A DNA stretch of 12,979 nucleotides from an uncultured Acinetobacter sp. (GCA_946623365.1 CAMORE010000053.1:1-12979), one strand, 5' to 3'; positions 1 to 5,558 are shown, counted from the first letter of the stretch. Notes: a model not told the origin generated them from the sequence alone. Numbers and translations are program-made.

Positions 1-20
1 CCAGTCTACCGATTCCGCTG
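1..20 (-). pseudogene. tRNA-Leu D-arm fragment, inverted
   Basis: Bases 4-18 are the exact reverse complement of 54-68, the D-arm of the tRNA-Leu just downstream. Read on the minus strand this would be the D-arm of a second tRNA-Leu running off the left edge. However, the preceding seven bases are AT-rich, position 8 is not T, and the usual GCG/CGC D-stem pairing is broken. A degraded tRNA fragment is therefore more likely than a functional gene. Sequence left of the window is needed to decide. Confidence 0.35.
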
Positions 21-44
21 TGAGTTTTGAAAATTTAATATTAC

Positions 45-131
45 GCTCCAGTGGCGGAATCGGTAGACGCGTTGGACTTAAAATCCAATCGGGGTTCACC
101 CTCGGTGCCAGTTCAAGTCTGGCCTGGAGCA
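45..131 (+). tRNA. tRNA-Leu(TAA)
   Basis: A full type II cloverleaf can be drawn. The acceptor stem pairs GCTCCAG (45-51) with CTGGAGC (124-130), with discriminator A at 131. The D-arm holds the GG motif. The anticodon stem TTGGA/TCCAA (72-76/84-88) encloses the loop CTTAAAA with anticodon TAA at 79-81. A long variable arm (90-104) pairs CGGGG with CCTCG, which is typical of leucine tRNAs. The T-arm GCCAG/CTGGC encloses TTCAAGT. It reads UUA codons (and UUG by wobble). CCA is not encoded, so the tRNA would need CCA-adding enzyme. A terminator starts ten bases downstream. Confidence 0.96.
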
Positions 132-140
132 ATAAAATAA

Positions 141-175
141 AAGAGCTCTCTATTAATGTAGAGAGTTCTTTTTTT
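141..175 (+). terminator. Rho-independent terminator of tRNA-Leu
   Basis: A 12-bp stem (141-152 with 159-170, one G-T pair) has a six-base loop and is followed by a run of T through 175. It sits ten bases after the tRNA-Leu and would end its transcript. Confidence 0.88.
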
Positions 176-187
176 ATTGCTAAAAAG

Positions 188-325
188 GCTAGAGCGACAA
201 GTACCAAATTACCCGCAAAAAAAAATAGCTGAGGATGGATTCGAACCGTCGACCTTGCGGACAGTGCCGAATGTGAAAGTGTCCTGAGGACAGTTTCACA
301 GAGAGGGAGCCGCACGCAACAAGAG
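188..325 (-). repeat. tRNA-Met-derived repeat unit 0 (partial)
   Basis: This is the left copy of a unit repeated at 2933-3103. It holds a diverged remnant of the leader (GGCTAGA at 187-193, ATTACCCGC before an A run), the 3' part of tRNA-Met (226-260), a 46-bp block with a 29-bp near-palindrome (261-306), the tRNA segment GAGCCGCACGC (307-317) and the end AACAAGAG. It ends exactly at AAGAG (321-325), where an unrelated 2.6-kb segment begins. Confidence 0.8.
226..317 (-). pseudogene. Truncated tRNA-Met with interrupted anticodon loop, copy 0
   Basis: Bases 226-260 match the intact tRNA-Met (3176-3210) from the 3' side of the anticodon stem through the T-arm to the discriminator. Bases 307-317 match anticodon nucleotides 32-34 plus the 5' side of the stem. 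The 46 bases between them (261-306) replace loop nucleotides 35-38 and contain a 29-bp near-perfect palindrome at 272-300. The acceptor 5' strand and the D-arm are absent, so it cannot fold as a normal tRNA. Confidence 0.75.
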
Positions 326-375
326 TGTTGTAAAACAACAGTCTGTTTGACCTTTTTGAACACCTAGTATGATAT

Positions 376-506
376 GCCGATGGGGTGGGATTCGAACCCA
401 CGAGCAAATATTATTTTTAATTTATCTTTTTACTAAATCCTCCAAATTAATCTATTACACAATCAGATTAGCTCTTGTCGGCAACAATATCAACTAGCCA
501 TTCGGC
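376..506 (-). pseudogene. Degenerate tRNA-like structure
   Basis: On the minus strand 385-401 is a perfect T-arm (GTGGG-TTCGAAT-CCCAC). The acceptor-like strand at 376-383 pairs with 498-506 with one bulged A (GCCGA-a-TGG / CCATCGGC). The 96 bases between are AT-rich and give no standard D-arm or anticodon arm. A weak hairpin at 437-457 (AATCT/AGATT) is not convincing. At about 131 nt it is too long for a tRNA. It may be a decayed or interrupted tRNA. Its 5' strand also overlaps a hairpin at 491-516 (CAACTA/TAGTTG with GCC/GGC) lying before the toxin promoter. Confidence 0.4.
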
Positions 507-548
507 TAATTAGTTGTATAATTTTTAGACAATTTTCTCTTAAAAATG

Positions 549-557
549 TGGTATAAT
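549..557 (+). promoter_or_regulatory. Extended -10 promoter of the toxin gene
   Basis: TGGTATAAT is a consensus extended -10 (TGnTATAAT). It has no good -35, which extended -10 promoters tolerate. Six bases separate it from the ATG at 564, so the predicted start of transcription falls on or beside that A. No SD precedes the ATG. Confidence 0.65.
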
Positions 558-563
558 TGTTCT

Positions 564-923
564 ATGACAAACAGAAATGAGCCTTTGGAAGTATATTTTT
601 ATCAAACACCATCGGGAAACGAACCTGTCAAAGAGTGGCTGAAATCTTTGCCGAGAGAAGATATGCGAACAATTGGATATGATATAAAAACCGTTCAGTT
701 CGGATATCCGATTGGTATGCCTTTAACAAGGGTTTTGCACGGTACAGGCGGACTAGAAGAAGTCCGTTGTAATATTTCAAACGGCATAGCAAGGGTTATT
801 TTCTATGTTGAAGATAATACAATGGTTTTATTGCATGGATTTATTAAGAAATCACAAGAAACTCCGCAAAAAGAGTTAGATGTTGCTATTAAACGATACA
901 AGGATTGCGGAAGCCGGTGTTGA
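564..923 (+). CDS. HigB-like toxin, phage Gp49-like family (RelE superfamily)
   Basis: A 119-residue protein with the layout of Gp49-like/HigB toxins (PF05973), which are RelE-fold mRNA interferases that cleave translated mRNA on the ribosome. Diagnostic stretches are GLEEVR (63-68), ARVIFYV with an arginine at 77, and LLHGFIKKSQETP (89-101), followed by a C-terminal helix with the EL...A..R pattern. The frame opens at 546, but that ATG lies upstream of the -10 box. The ATG at 564 fits the promoter and the family N-terminus better. The presumed antitoxin lies immediately downstream but on the opposite strand, with 18 bases between the stop codons. Toxin genes of this family usually share an operon with the antitoxin, so the arrangement is unusual. 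The family assignment is strong; toxicity itself is inferred. Confidence 0.88.
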   Translation: MTNRNEPLEVYFYQTPSGNEPVKEWLKSLPREDMRTIGYDIKTVQFGYPIGMPLTRVLHGTGGLEEVRCNISNGIARVIFYVEDNTMVLLHGFIKKSQETPQKELDVAIKRYKDCGSRC

Positions 924-937
924 AAACACTACGGCTT
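911..937. terminator. Hairpin between convergent toxin and antitoxin genes
   Basis: AAGCCG-GTGT (911-920) pairs with ACAC-CGGCTT (926-937) with a two-base bulge. It covers the toxin stop codon and lies before the antitoxin stop. No T run follows on either strand. A second small hairpin TTGCC-ACTA-GGCAA overlaps at 936-949. It may act as a bidirectional 3' end or stabiliser, but this is weakly supported. Confidence 0.4.
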
Positions 938-941
938 GCCA

Positions 942-1226
942 CTAGGCAAATGATATTGTAACTCTTTTACCCAAATATTTTGCAACTTTTTCTATTGTAT
1001 TAAGCGTAATTGATGTGTTTTCAGGGTCAAGGATTCGGGATATTGCAGTTCTTGACGTGTCTAATTCTTTTGCAAGACGGTTAACAGACATATTGTCCGC
1101 AAGCATTTTTTGCTCAAGAGCATAAGCGATAACCCTTTTTATTGCAACTGATTCAGATTCTTGAAGCAAGCCTTCTTCTTCAAGAAAATCGTCAAATTTA
1201 GAACCGATACATTTTTTGTTTGCCAT
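942..1226 (-). CDS. XRE-family HTH antitoxin, HigA-like
   Basis: A 94-residue protein. Residues about 37-86 form a Cro/C1-type helix-turn-helix (...MSVNRLAKELDTSRTAISRIL...), followed by a short tail ending KYLGKRVTISFA, as in small XRE antitoxins that pair with Gp49-like toxins. The expected role is to neutralise the toxin and repress transcription. I chose the ATG at 1226 because AAGGCGG lies about seven bases upstream. The frame extends to 1268, but that would place the start inside the promoter. It has its own consensus-like promoter, so it is not co-transcribed with the toxin, and the two transcripts converge. Partnership is inferred from family and adjacency. Confidence 0.85.
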   Translation of the reverse strand: MANKKCIGSKFDDFLEEEGLLQESESVAIKRVIAYALEQKMLADNMSVNRLAKELDTSRTAISRILDPENTSITLNTIEKVAKYLGKRVTISFA

Positions 1227-1258
1227 AATAAACCGCCTTCGTTTCATTTTATATTTAT

Positions 1259-1287
1259 ATTGTACCAAAAAAGGTGCAATTTTTCAA
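1259..1287 (-). promoter_or_regulatory. Antitoxin promoter with overlapping operator-like repeat
   Basis: On the minus strand, -35 TTGAAA (1282-1287) and -10 TACAAT (1259-1264) are separated by 17 bases. The inverted repeat TTGTACC-N6-GGTGCAA (1260-1279, one mismatch) spans the -10 and spacer, a sensible place for an XRE protein to repress its own gene. No matching repeat is seen at the toxin promoter. Confidence 0.65.
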
Positions 1288-1398
1288 GAGGGGGGTAAAT
1301 ATTTTTTGTTAAAAATTTTTCATAATGACTAAAAAATAAGCAATTTTTAATGGAAAAAATACTTTATATATGTAAGATTATTTTTTGGGGGAAAATTT

Positions 1399-2475
1399 AT
1401 GGTAAGCGTAAACGGGACAAAACAAGTTATAAATCTTTTTGTGAACTCATTTGGACAATTATCAGCAAGGAAACCAAAAATGGTTCAAATGTTTGCAGAA
1501 GATTTGTCAAAATTAAGATATGCACCGCAATTTGAAGGTGACGTATTACAGCTTTCTTCGAAAGCAAAAGCATTTAGTTACAGTCAAAGACAAGCAACAG
1601 ATATAGCAAAATACGGAGAAAAACAGGTCGAAAGAATTGAGGTAACGGATGAGATGTTGCAAAAGTTTACACCCCATAGAAGATTATCAAACAAACCTTG
1701 TACTCTTAAAAATCCAAAAGATTATAAATACTATATATCTAAATATGAAAAAGAAATGGGAGAAGAATATTTGCCAAAAGATTGGGTTAGTTTAAATGAT
1801 GCTCAAAAATATGACTTTATTGTAAAAGATAGATATTCAAGACTTGTTTCAAAAAAAATTATGAAATCAATACAAAATGAATCAAAAGAACATGCTTTTT
1901 ATTTGGATAAAAATGGAGAAGTAGTTGGACATGCAGAAGGTGAAATTGATAGTGTTTATGATATATCAATGCTTTTTGAAATAAAACCTAATATCCATAT
2001 ACATAATCATCCATACTGTGGTATAAAAGCAAAAAATCTATATGATTATATACTAACAAAACATCCAAAATATGAATTAAAATCACCTTTTTCTGGAAAT
2101 GATATTGCGTTATATGTAAAAAATGGACAGACAGGTTATCTAATTGATAGTACGGGGCATATGTACTGCTATAGACCAAAGTCACAATATTGTACGGACT
2201 ATTCAACTGCACTTAAATGTCAAAATTATATAAATACAAATTATAATAATTTGTATAATAATATCGATAGGAGTCTTTATAGAACTAAACAAGCAGAACT
2301 CATGGAAATAGCAACGAGTGGAAATAAAGCTAATCTTGAAGAATGCGAACAAAGACTACAAGAATTGAAAGAAATTGCATTTTTAGAACGAAAACAAAAT
2401 AATCAAGAATCTTGGTTAATTGACCTCTTATCATCTTCTGAGAGTAGTCAGTATGGACAGTTTATTACATTATAA
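1399..2475 (+). CDS. Uncharacterised protein with JAMM/JAB-like metalloprotease motif
   Basis: A 358-residue protein without a recognised full-length family. Residues about 160-245 resemble a JAB/MPN+ core. A glutamate (E161 or E164) lies in a strand before DKNGEVVG. IHIHNHP follows (H202 and H204), then a 27-residue insertion, then SGND (S232, D235). Together these match the E / HxH / SxxD zinc signature of JAMM peptidases and isopeptidases. The insertion between HxHP and SxxD is longer than the usual 7-10 residues. The N-terminal part (1-160) is basic and probably helical, and the C-terminus (290-340) is a charged, coiled-coil-like helix. There is no signal peptide or membrane segment. The start follows a G-rich stretch (GGGGGAA, 1387-1393). 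It is cargo of the inserted segment beside the toxin-antitoxin pair. Peptidase activity is inferred and the substrate is unknown. Confidence 0.6.
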   Translation: MVSVNGTKQVINLFVNSFGQLSARKPKMVQMFAEDLSKLRYAPQFEGDVLQLSSKAKAFSYSQRQATDIAKYGEKQVERIEVTDEMLQKFTPHRRLSNKPCTLKNPKDYKYYISKYEKEMGEEYLPKDWVSLNDAQKYDFIVKDRYSRLVSKKIMKSIQNESKEHAFYLDKNGEVVGHAEGEIDSVYDISMLFEIKPNIHIHNHPYCGIKAKNLYDYILTKHPKYELKSPFSGNDIALYVKNGQTGYLIDSTGHMYCYRPKSQYCTDYSTALKCQNYINTNYNNLYNNIDRSLYRTKQAELMEIATSGNKANLEECEQRLQELKEIAFLERKQNNQESWLIDLLSSSESSQYGQFITL

Positions 2476-2493
2476 TTATTAAAAGGCTATAAT
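2465..2493 (+). promoter_or_regulatory. Possible promoter before the structured non-coding region
   Basis: A perfect TATAAT at 2488-2493 lies 17 bases after a poor -35 (TTACAT, 2465-2470). No ORF follows within reach. The next recognisable element is the nested inverted-repeat region from 2547. In AT-rich DNA a TATAAT can occur by chance. Confidence 0.3.
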
Positions 2494-2546
2494 ACAAAGC
2501 AATAGCATGCATTAACATGCACGAATATTTCAAATTACCTATTTTT

Positions 2547-2841
2547 GTCGTTTTGTTATAACTAAACGACCAGTAAATAGGACGGGTTTTAACCCGTCAA
2601 TAAATTGCAAAAGTGACTTTGCCGAAATAATCAAATTAATTGCATATTTCAGGCTATTACTGAATTTGAAGTTGAAAACAGTCGCAAAAAATATGAGTAG
2701 AAAAGCGAATTTTTTGCAGAGAGCGGAGGAATTTTGTAAAAGTGCGATTAGCACAGAAACAAAATCCGCAGACTCGTTTAACGCAAAAAATTCAAGACAA
2801 GTCACTTTTCGACCAGTTTGATTTTTTTATTTTTTCAAACT
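2547..2841. other. Nested inverted repeats: candidate structured RNA or fold-back element
   Basis: This gene-free stretch holds many perfect inverted repeats. They are GTCGTTT/AAACGAC (2547-2553/2564-2570), GACGGGTT/AACCCGTC (2581-2588/2591-2598), AAAAGTGACTT/AAGTCACTTTT (2609-2619/2799-2809), TTCAG/CTGAA (2648-2652/2660-2664), GAATTTTTTGC/GCAAAAAATTC (2707-2717/2783-2793), GCGG/CCGC (2723-2726/2766-2769), ATTTTGT/ACAAAAT (2731-2737/2759-2765), GTGC/GCAC (2742-2745/2751-2754) and AGTTTGA/TCAAACT (2815-2821/2835-2841). The stems from 2707 to 2793 are properly nested into one long arm. CGACCAGT is repeated directly at 2567 and 2810. A structured RNA or a small non-autonomous element both fit. 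Open frames on both strands here have no SD and no recognisable family. Confidence 0.45.
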
Positions 2842-2932
2842 TCCGACCGCTAAAATACCCATAAACACTAAAATACACAAAAAAAAATCAATCTAGCTGA
2901 AATAATCAAACTACTCAAAAAAATACAAAGAG
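2842..2932. other. Gene-free right end of the inserted segment
   Basis: AT-rich sequence without an ORF of note. GAAATAATCAAA at 2899-2910 repeats the word at 2623-2634. Nothing else is recognisable before the AAGAG junction. Confidence 0.5.
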
Positions 2933-3103
2933 GATGAGTACGAATAGTACGAATCCGATTGTGTTCGGCTAGAACTGCGTGCGGAGAATTACCCGCAAAA
3001 AAATAGCTGAGGATGGATTCGAACCGTCGACCTTGCGGACTCTGCCGAATGTGAAAGTGTCCTGAGGACAGTTTCACAGAGAGGGAGCCGCACGCAACAA
3101 GAG
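2933..3103 (-). repeat. tRNA-Met-derived repeat unit 1
   Basis: A complete 171-bp unit: leader GATGAGTACGAATAG... (2933-3003), tRNA-Met 3' part, 46-bp palindromic block, tRNA stem segment, AACAAGAG. The leader is repeated, about 95% identical, at 3104-3175 before the intact tRNA-Met. TGCGTGCGG (2976-2984) and CCGCACGCA (3088-3096) are perfect inverted repeats that could close the unit into one large stem-loop. Confidence 0.85.
3004..3095 (-). pseudogene. Truncated tRNA-Met with interrupted anticodon loop, copy 1
   Basis: It has the same composition as the copy at 226-317: tRNA 3' part at 3004-3038, the 46-bp block at 3039-3084 with its 29-bp palindrome at 3050-3078, and the tRNA segment GAGCCGCACGC at 3085-3095. 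It differs from the other copy by two bases near 3041. The 5' half of the tRNA is absent. Confidence 0.75.
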
Positions 3104-3175
3104 GATGAGTACGAATAGTACGAATCCGATTGTGTTCGGCTAGAACTGCGGGCGGGGATTTACCCGCAAAAAAAA
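3104..3175 (-). repeat. Leader part of repeat unit 2
   Basis: A near-identical copy of 2933-3003, lying directly downstream of the intact tRNA-Met 3' end. It includes the A run and ACCCGC shared by all three copies. On the tRNA strand it begins with a T run just after the discriminator base. Confidence 0.8.
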
Positions 3176-3249
3176 TAGCTGAGGATGGATTCGAACCGTC
3201 GACCTTGCGGGTATGAGCCGCACGCTCTCACCAACTGAGCTACTCAGCC
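3176..3249 (-). tRNA. tRNA-Met(CAT), elongator type
   Basis: A complete cloverleaf. The acceptor pairs GGCTGAG with CTCAGCT (first pair G-T), with discriminator A at 3176. The D-stem GCTC/GAGC encloses AGTTGGTGA. The anticodon stem TGCGG/CCGCA encloses CTCATAC with anticodon CAT. The variable loop is AGGTC. The T-arm GACGG-TTCGAAT-CCATC has one C-A mismatch. It has neither the unpaired 1-72 pair nor the GGG/CCC anticodon stem of initiator tRNA. The sequence CTCATACCCG..AGGTCG resembles elongator Met rather than Ile2, although Ile2 (lysidine) cannot be fully excluded. CCA is not encoded. It is divergent from priA. Confidence 0.93.
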
Positions 3250-3335
3250 ATATTTTTTAATTGTTATAAATCCATTTTCACATAAACATATTAAAAATAC
3301 AAGACTTTGATAAAATTTATAATACCAAGACTTTC

Positions 3336-3344
3336 TGTTATAAT
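3336..3344 (+). promoter_or_regulatory. Extended -10 promoter of priA
   Basis: TGTTATAAT is a consensus extended -10, separated by six bases from the priA ATG. The spacing is identical to the toxin gene, and no SD lies between. A second TATAAT is present at 3318-3323. Transcription from the nearer box would start at the ATG and give a leaderless mRNA. Confidence 0.6.
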
Positions 3345-3350
3345 ATTTTT

Positions 3351-5558
3351 ATGAAGTATGCAATGGTTCTTGTAAATATTAAGGGATTAGGAGTAAAGAC
3401 CTTCAGCTATTTGATACCTGAAGAGATGAAGGATATTATTCAAATAGGGCAGGCTGTTCTTGTGCCGTTTGGAAGACAGGGGCTTATTAATGCGTTTGTC
3501 GTCGGCTTTTCGGATTATATTCCTGGGGATTTCAGGGTAAAAAAAATAAACAGGATATTGGATACTACACCGCTATTTTCCATAAAATATTTAAAATTAT
3601 TGGAGTGGGTTGCAAATTACTATTGCACAGATTTTGTGACGGTGCTAAATGCGGCTTTACCAATGAAGCTTATTGAAAGAAATGCAAAAGTGGAATTAGC
3701 GGTTTCCATTATTGAAAAAGATGATATGAGCGGATTAACAAAACGGCAGAAGGAGATTGTAGAGTTTTTAAAAGAGCGGGGGAAATCTTCTTTAATCGAA
3801 TTTGAAGAAATTGCCAAAACTACCAGAGCAACAATGAAAAAACTGGCAGAAATGGGTTTTGTAAAAATAGAGGAGGAATATATATACAGAAATCCTCTTT
3901 CGATTTTTAAAGATATAGAAACAGAACCATTGTTTGAGCTTCAGGGAGAACAAATAACAGCATATGAAGGAATAAAAAGTAAGTTAAAATCACCAAACCC
4001 GATTCTTTTGCATGGTGTAACCGCATCCGGAAAAACAGAAGTTTATTTTAAGTTAATAAAAGATGTAATAGAATCAGGGAAAAACGTATTATTTTTGGCT
4101 CCGGAGATTGCTTTAGCATCCCAGTTAACAAAACGTTTAGCGCGTAAGTTTGGAATAAGGGATGTTGCAATTTGGCACAGTTCAATTAGCGATGGTGAAA
4201 AATATGATGTATGGCAGAGATTATACAAAAATGAGATAAAAATTCTTGCAGGAGCTCGCTCGGCAGTGTTTGCACCTCTTCAAAATATAGGATTAATTAT
4301 TATAGACGAAGAACACGAGGGAGCTTACAAACAAACAAATCCTGCTCCAAGATACGATGCAAGAGTTGTAGCAAGAAGACTAGCGCAATTCCATCAGGCA
4401 CCTTTAATCTTAGGCTCCGCTACTCCTGATGTATCAACATATTATTTTGCAACGAACAATAATAATGTTTTTGAAATGCGAAAACGATTTAATAATTCAC
4501 CACTCGCAAAACCACAGGTAATAAATATGCAGGAATACGGTAAAGCTGCATATAAGGGAATCATATCAAAGCCGTTGCAAACAGAAATAACTGAAACTTT
4601 AGAGAGAAAACAACAGGTTATTTTACTGATGAACAGAAGAGGGTACTCTACATATACCCAATGTAAAGCTTGCGGAACGGTTATAGAATGTCCTGATTGT
4701 TCAATTCCTATGATATGGCATACAAGTATAAAAAAACTTAAGTGTCATTATTGCAATAAAGAAATGACATTTCCTGATTATTGTCCTCAATGCGGAAGCG
4801 ATGCGCTTTCAACATCAGGAGTGGGAACTCAGAAAATAGAAGTATTAATAAAAGAACTTTATCCTGATGCAAATGTCGCAAGAATTGACAGTGATATTTT
4901 AACCAAGAAAAATGCACATATAGAACTTTTGGGAAGATTCCAAAAGGGTGAAATTGATATTTTGGTGGGAACGCAGATGATAGCAAAGGGGTTAGATAAT
5001 CCCAATGTAACGCTAGTCGGAGTTTTGAGTGCAGATTCAGGGTTTAGCGTCCCTGATTATAGAGCATCCGAGCGGGGTTTCCAACTTCTGACTCAGGTCG
5101 CAGGTAGAGCAGGAAGAGGAGAATTTAAAGGAAAAGTTTTGTTTCAAACGTATAATCCGGAATATTACGCATTTCAAACCGCAAAATCTCAAGATTACGA
5201 AAAATTCTTTGCCACTGAAATAAAATCCAGACAGGAATTTGATTATCCTCCGTTCAGCCAAATTGCACGATTAATAATTTCATCAGAAAATAATTATCGT
5301 GCAGAAAAATCTTCTATGGAAATAGCAATGAGATTAAACACAATGACTGATAAATTTGGATTCAGTGAGTATTTAGAAGTTTTAGGACCGACTCCATGCG
5401 TTATAGAAAAGATTAACGGATTCTACAGATTTCAGATATTAATAAAAAATAAACTGTCACAAAAAGGGCACGATTTTATATCAAAATTTTTAAGCAAAAT
5501 AACAATGCCTAAAGATATTCGTTTAGCAATAGATATTGATCCTCTGGACATATTATAA
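3351..5558 (+). CDS. priA: Primosomal protein N' (replication restart helicase PriA)
   Basis: This 735-residue DEAD/DEAH-type 3'-to-5' helicase reassembles the replisome at stalled or repaired forks. The N-terminal DNA-binding domain (about 1-110) is followed by a winged-helix region. The helicase core has Walker A GVTASGKTE (222-230, K228), the DEEH box (319-322), GSATP (355-359), motif V GTQMIAKGLD (540-549) and motif VI QVAGRAGRG (582-590). Eight zinc-binding cysteines sit in four CxxC pairs (C438/C441, C447/C450, C465/C468, C478/C481). Length and motif order are normal for PriA. The ATG at 3351 matches the family N-terminus and has no SD. The next in-frame ATG, at 3363, has none either. 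It is transcribed away from tRNA-Met and followed by pepA after 107 bases. Confidence 0.97.
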   Translation: MKYAMVLVNIKGLGVKTFSYLIPEEMKDIIQIGQAVLVPFGRQGLINAFVVGFSDYIPGDFRVKKINRILDTTPLFSIKYLKLLEWVANYYCTDFVTVLNAALPMKLIERNAKVELAVSIIEKDDMSGLTKRQKEIVEFLKERGKSSLIEFEEIAKTTRATMKKLAEMGFVKIEEEYIYRNPLSIFKDIETEPLFELQGEQITAYEGIKSKLKSPNPILLHGVTASGKTEVYFKLIKDVIESGKNVLFLAPEIALASQLTKRLARKFGIRDVAIWHSSISDGEKYDVWQRLYKNEIKILAGARSAVFAPLQNIGLIIIDEEHEGAYKQTNPAPRYDARVVARRLAQFHQAPLILGSATPDVSTYYFATNNNNVFEMRKRFNNSPLAKPQVINMQEYGKAAYKGIISKPLQTEITETLERKQQVILLMNRRGYSTYTQCKACGTVIECPDCSIPMIWHTSIKKLKCHYCNKEMTFPDYCPQCGSDALSTSGVGTQKIEVLIKELYPDANVARIDSDILTKKNAHIELLGRFQKGEIDILVGTQMIAKGLDNPNVTLVGVLSADSGFSVPDYRASERGFQLLTQVAGRAGRGEFKGKVLFQTYNPEYYAFQTAKSQDYEKFFATEIKSRQEFDYPPFSQIARLIISSENNYRAEKSSMEIAMRLNTMTDKFGFSEYLEVLGPTPCVIEKINGFYRFQILIKNKLSQKGHDFISKFLSKITMPKDIRLAIDIDPLDIL

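Larger units (their letters stand above)
326..2932. mobile_element. Inserted 2.6-kb cargo segment bounded by AAGAG
   Basis: The segment interrupts the tRNA-Met-derived tandem array. The left junction is AAGAG at 321-325, the end of unit 0. The right junction is AAGAG at 2928-2932, after which unit 1 continues with GATGAG. The same join AAGAG-GATGAG occurs uninterrupted at 3099-3109. Removing 326-2932 (2607 bp) puts the tRNA 3' copies at 226 and 3004 exactly 171 bp apart, close to the 172 bp between 3004 and 3176. The five-base duplication could be a target-site duplication or microhomology. No integrase, transposase or convincing terminal inverted repeat is visible. The contents are a tRNA-like remnant, a toxin-antitoxin pair, a JAMM-motif protein and a structured repeat region. 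Confidence 0.6.

Noticed and set aside
226..317. Functional tRNA-Met with an intron
   Set aside because: The acceptor 5' strand and the D-arm are missing from both copies, and the insertion is far too short for a group I intron.
189..407. 72-residue minus-strand ORF over the tRNA fragments
   Set aside because: It is a translation of the truncated tRNA copy and palindrome. A similar false ORF appears at the second copy (2868-3077).
546..563. Upstream start ATG for the toxin (546)
   Set aside because: It precedes the TATAAT box and would lie outside the predicted transcript. The added residues MWYNCS do not fit the family start.
2539..2805. 88-residue minus-strand ORF and an overlapping open plus-strand frame
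   Set aside because: No SD on either strand and no recognisable domain. The open frames coincide with the nested inverted repeats, which by symmetry tend to leave both strands open.
2547..2841. Retron or group II intron RNA
   Set aside because: The nested repeats prompted the idea, but there is no reverse transcriptase gene in the window and no conserved intron or msr/msd landmark.
226..3210. CRISPR array or phage attachment sites
   Set aside because: Only three unequal repeats of about 171 bp, with no spacers of constant length and no cas genes. A classic att site at the tRNA 3' end is also unlikely because the junctions fall at AAGAG, outside the tRNA sequence, and no integrase is present.
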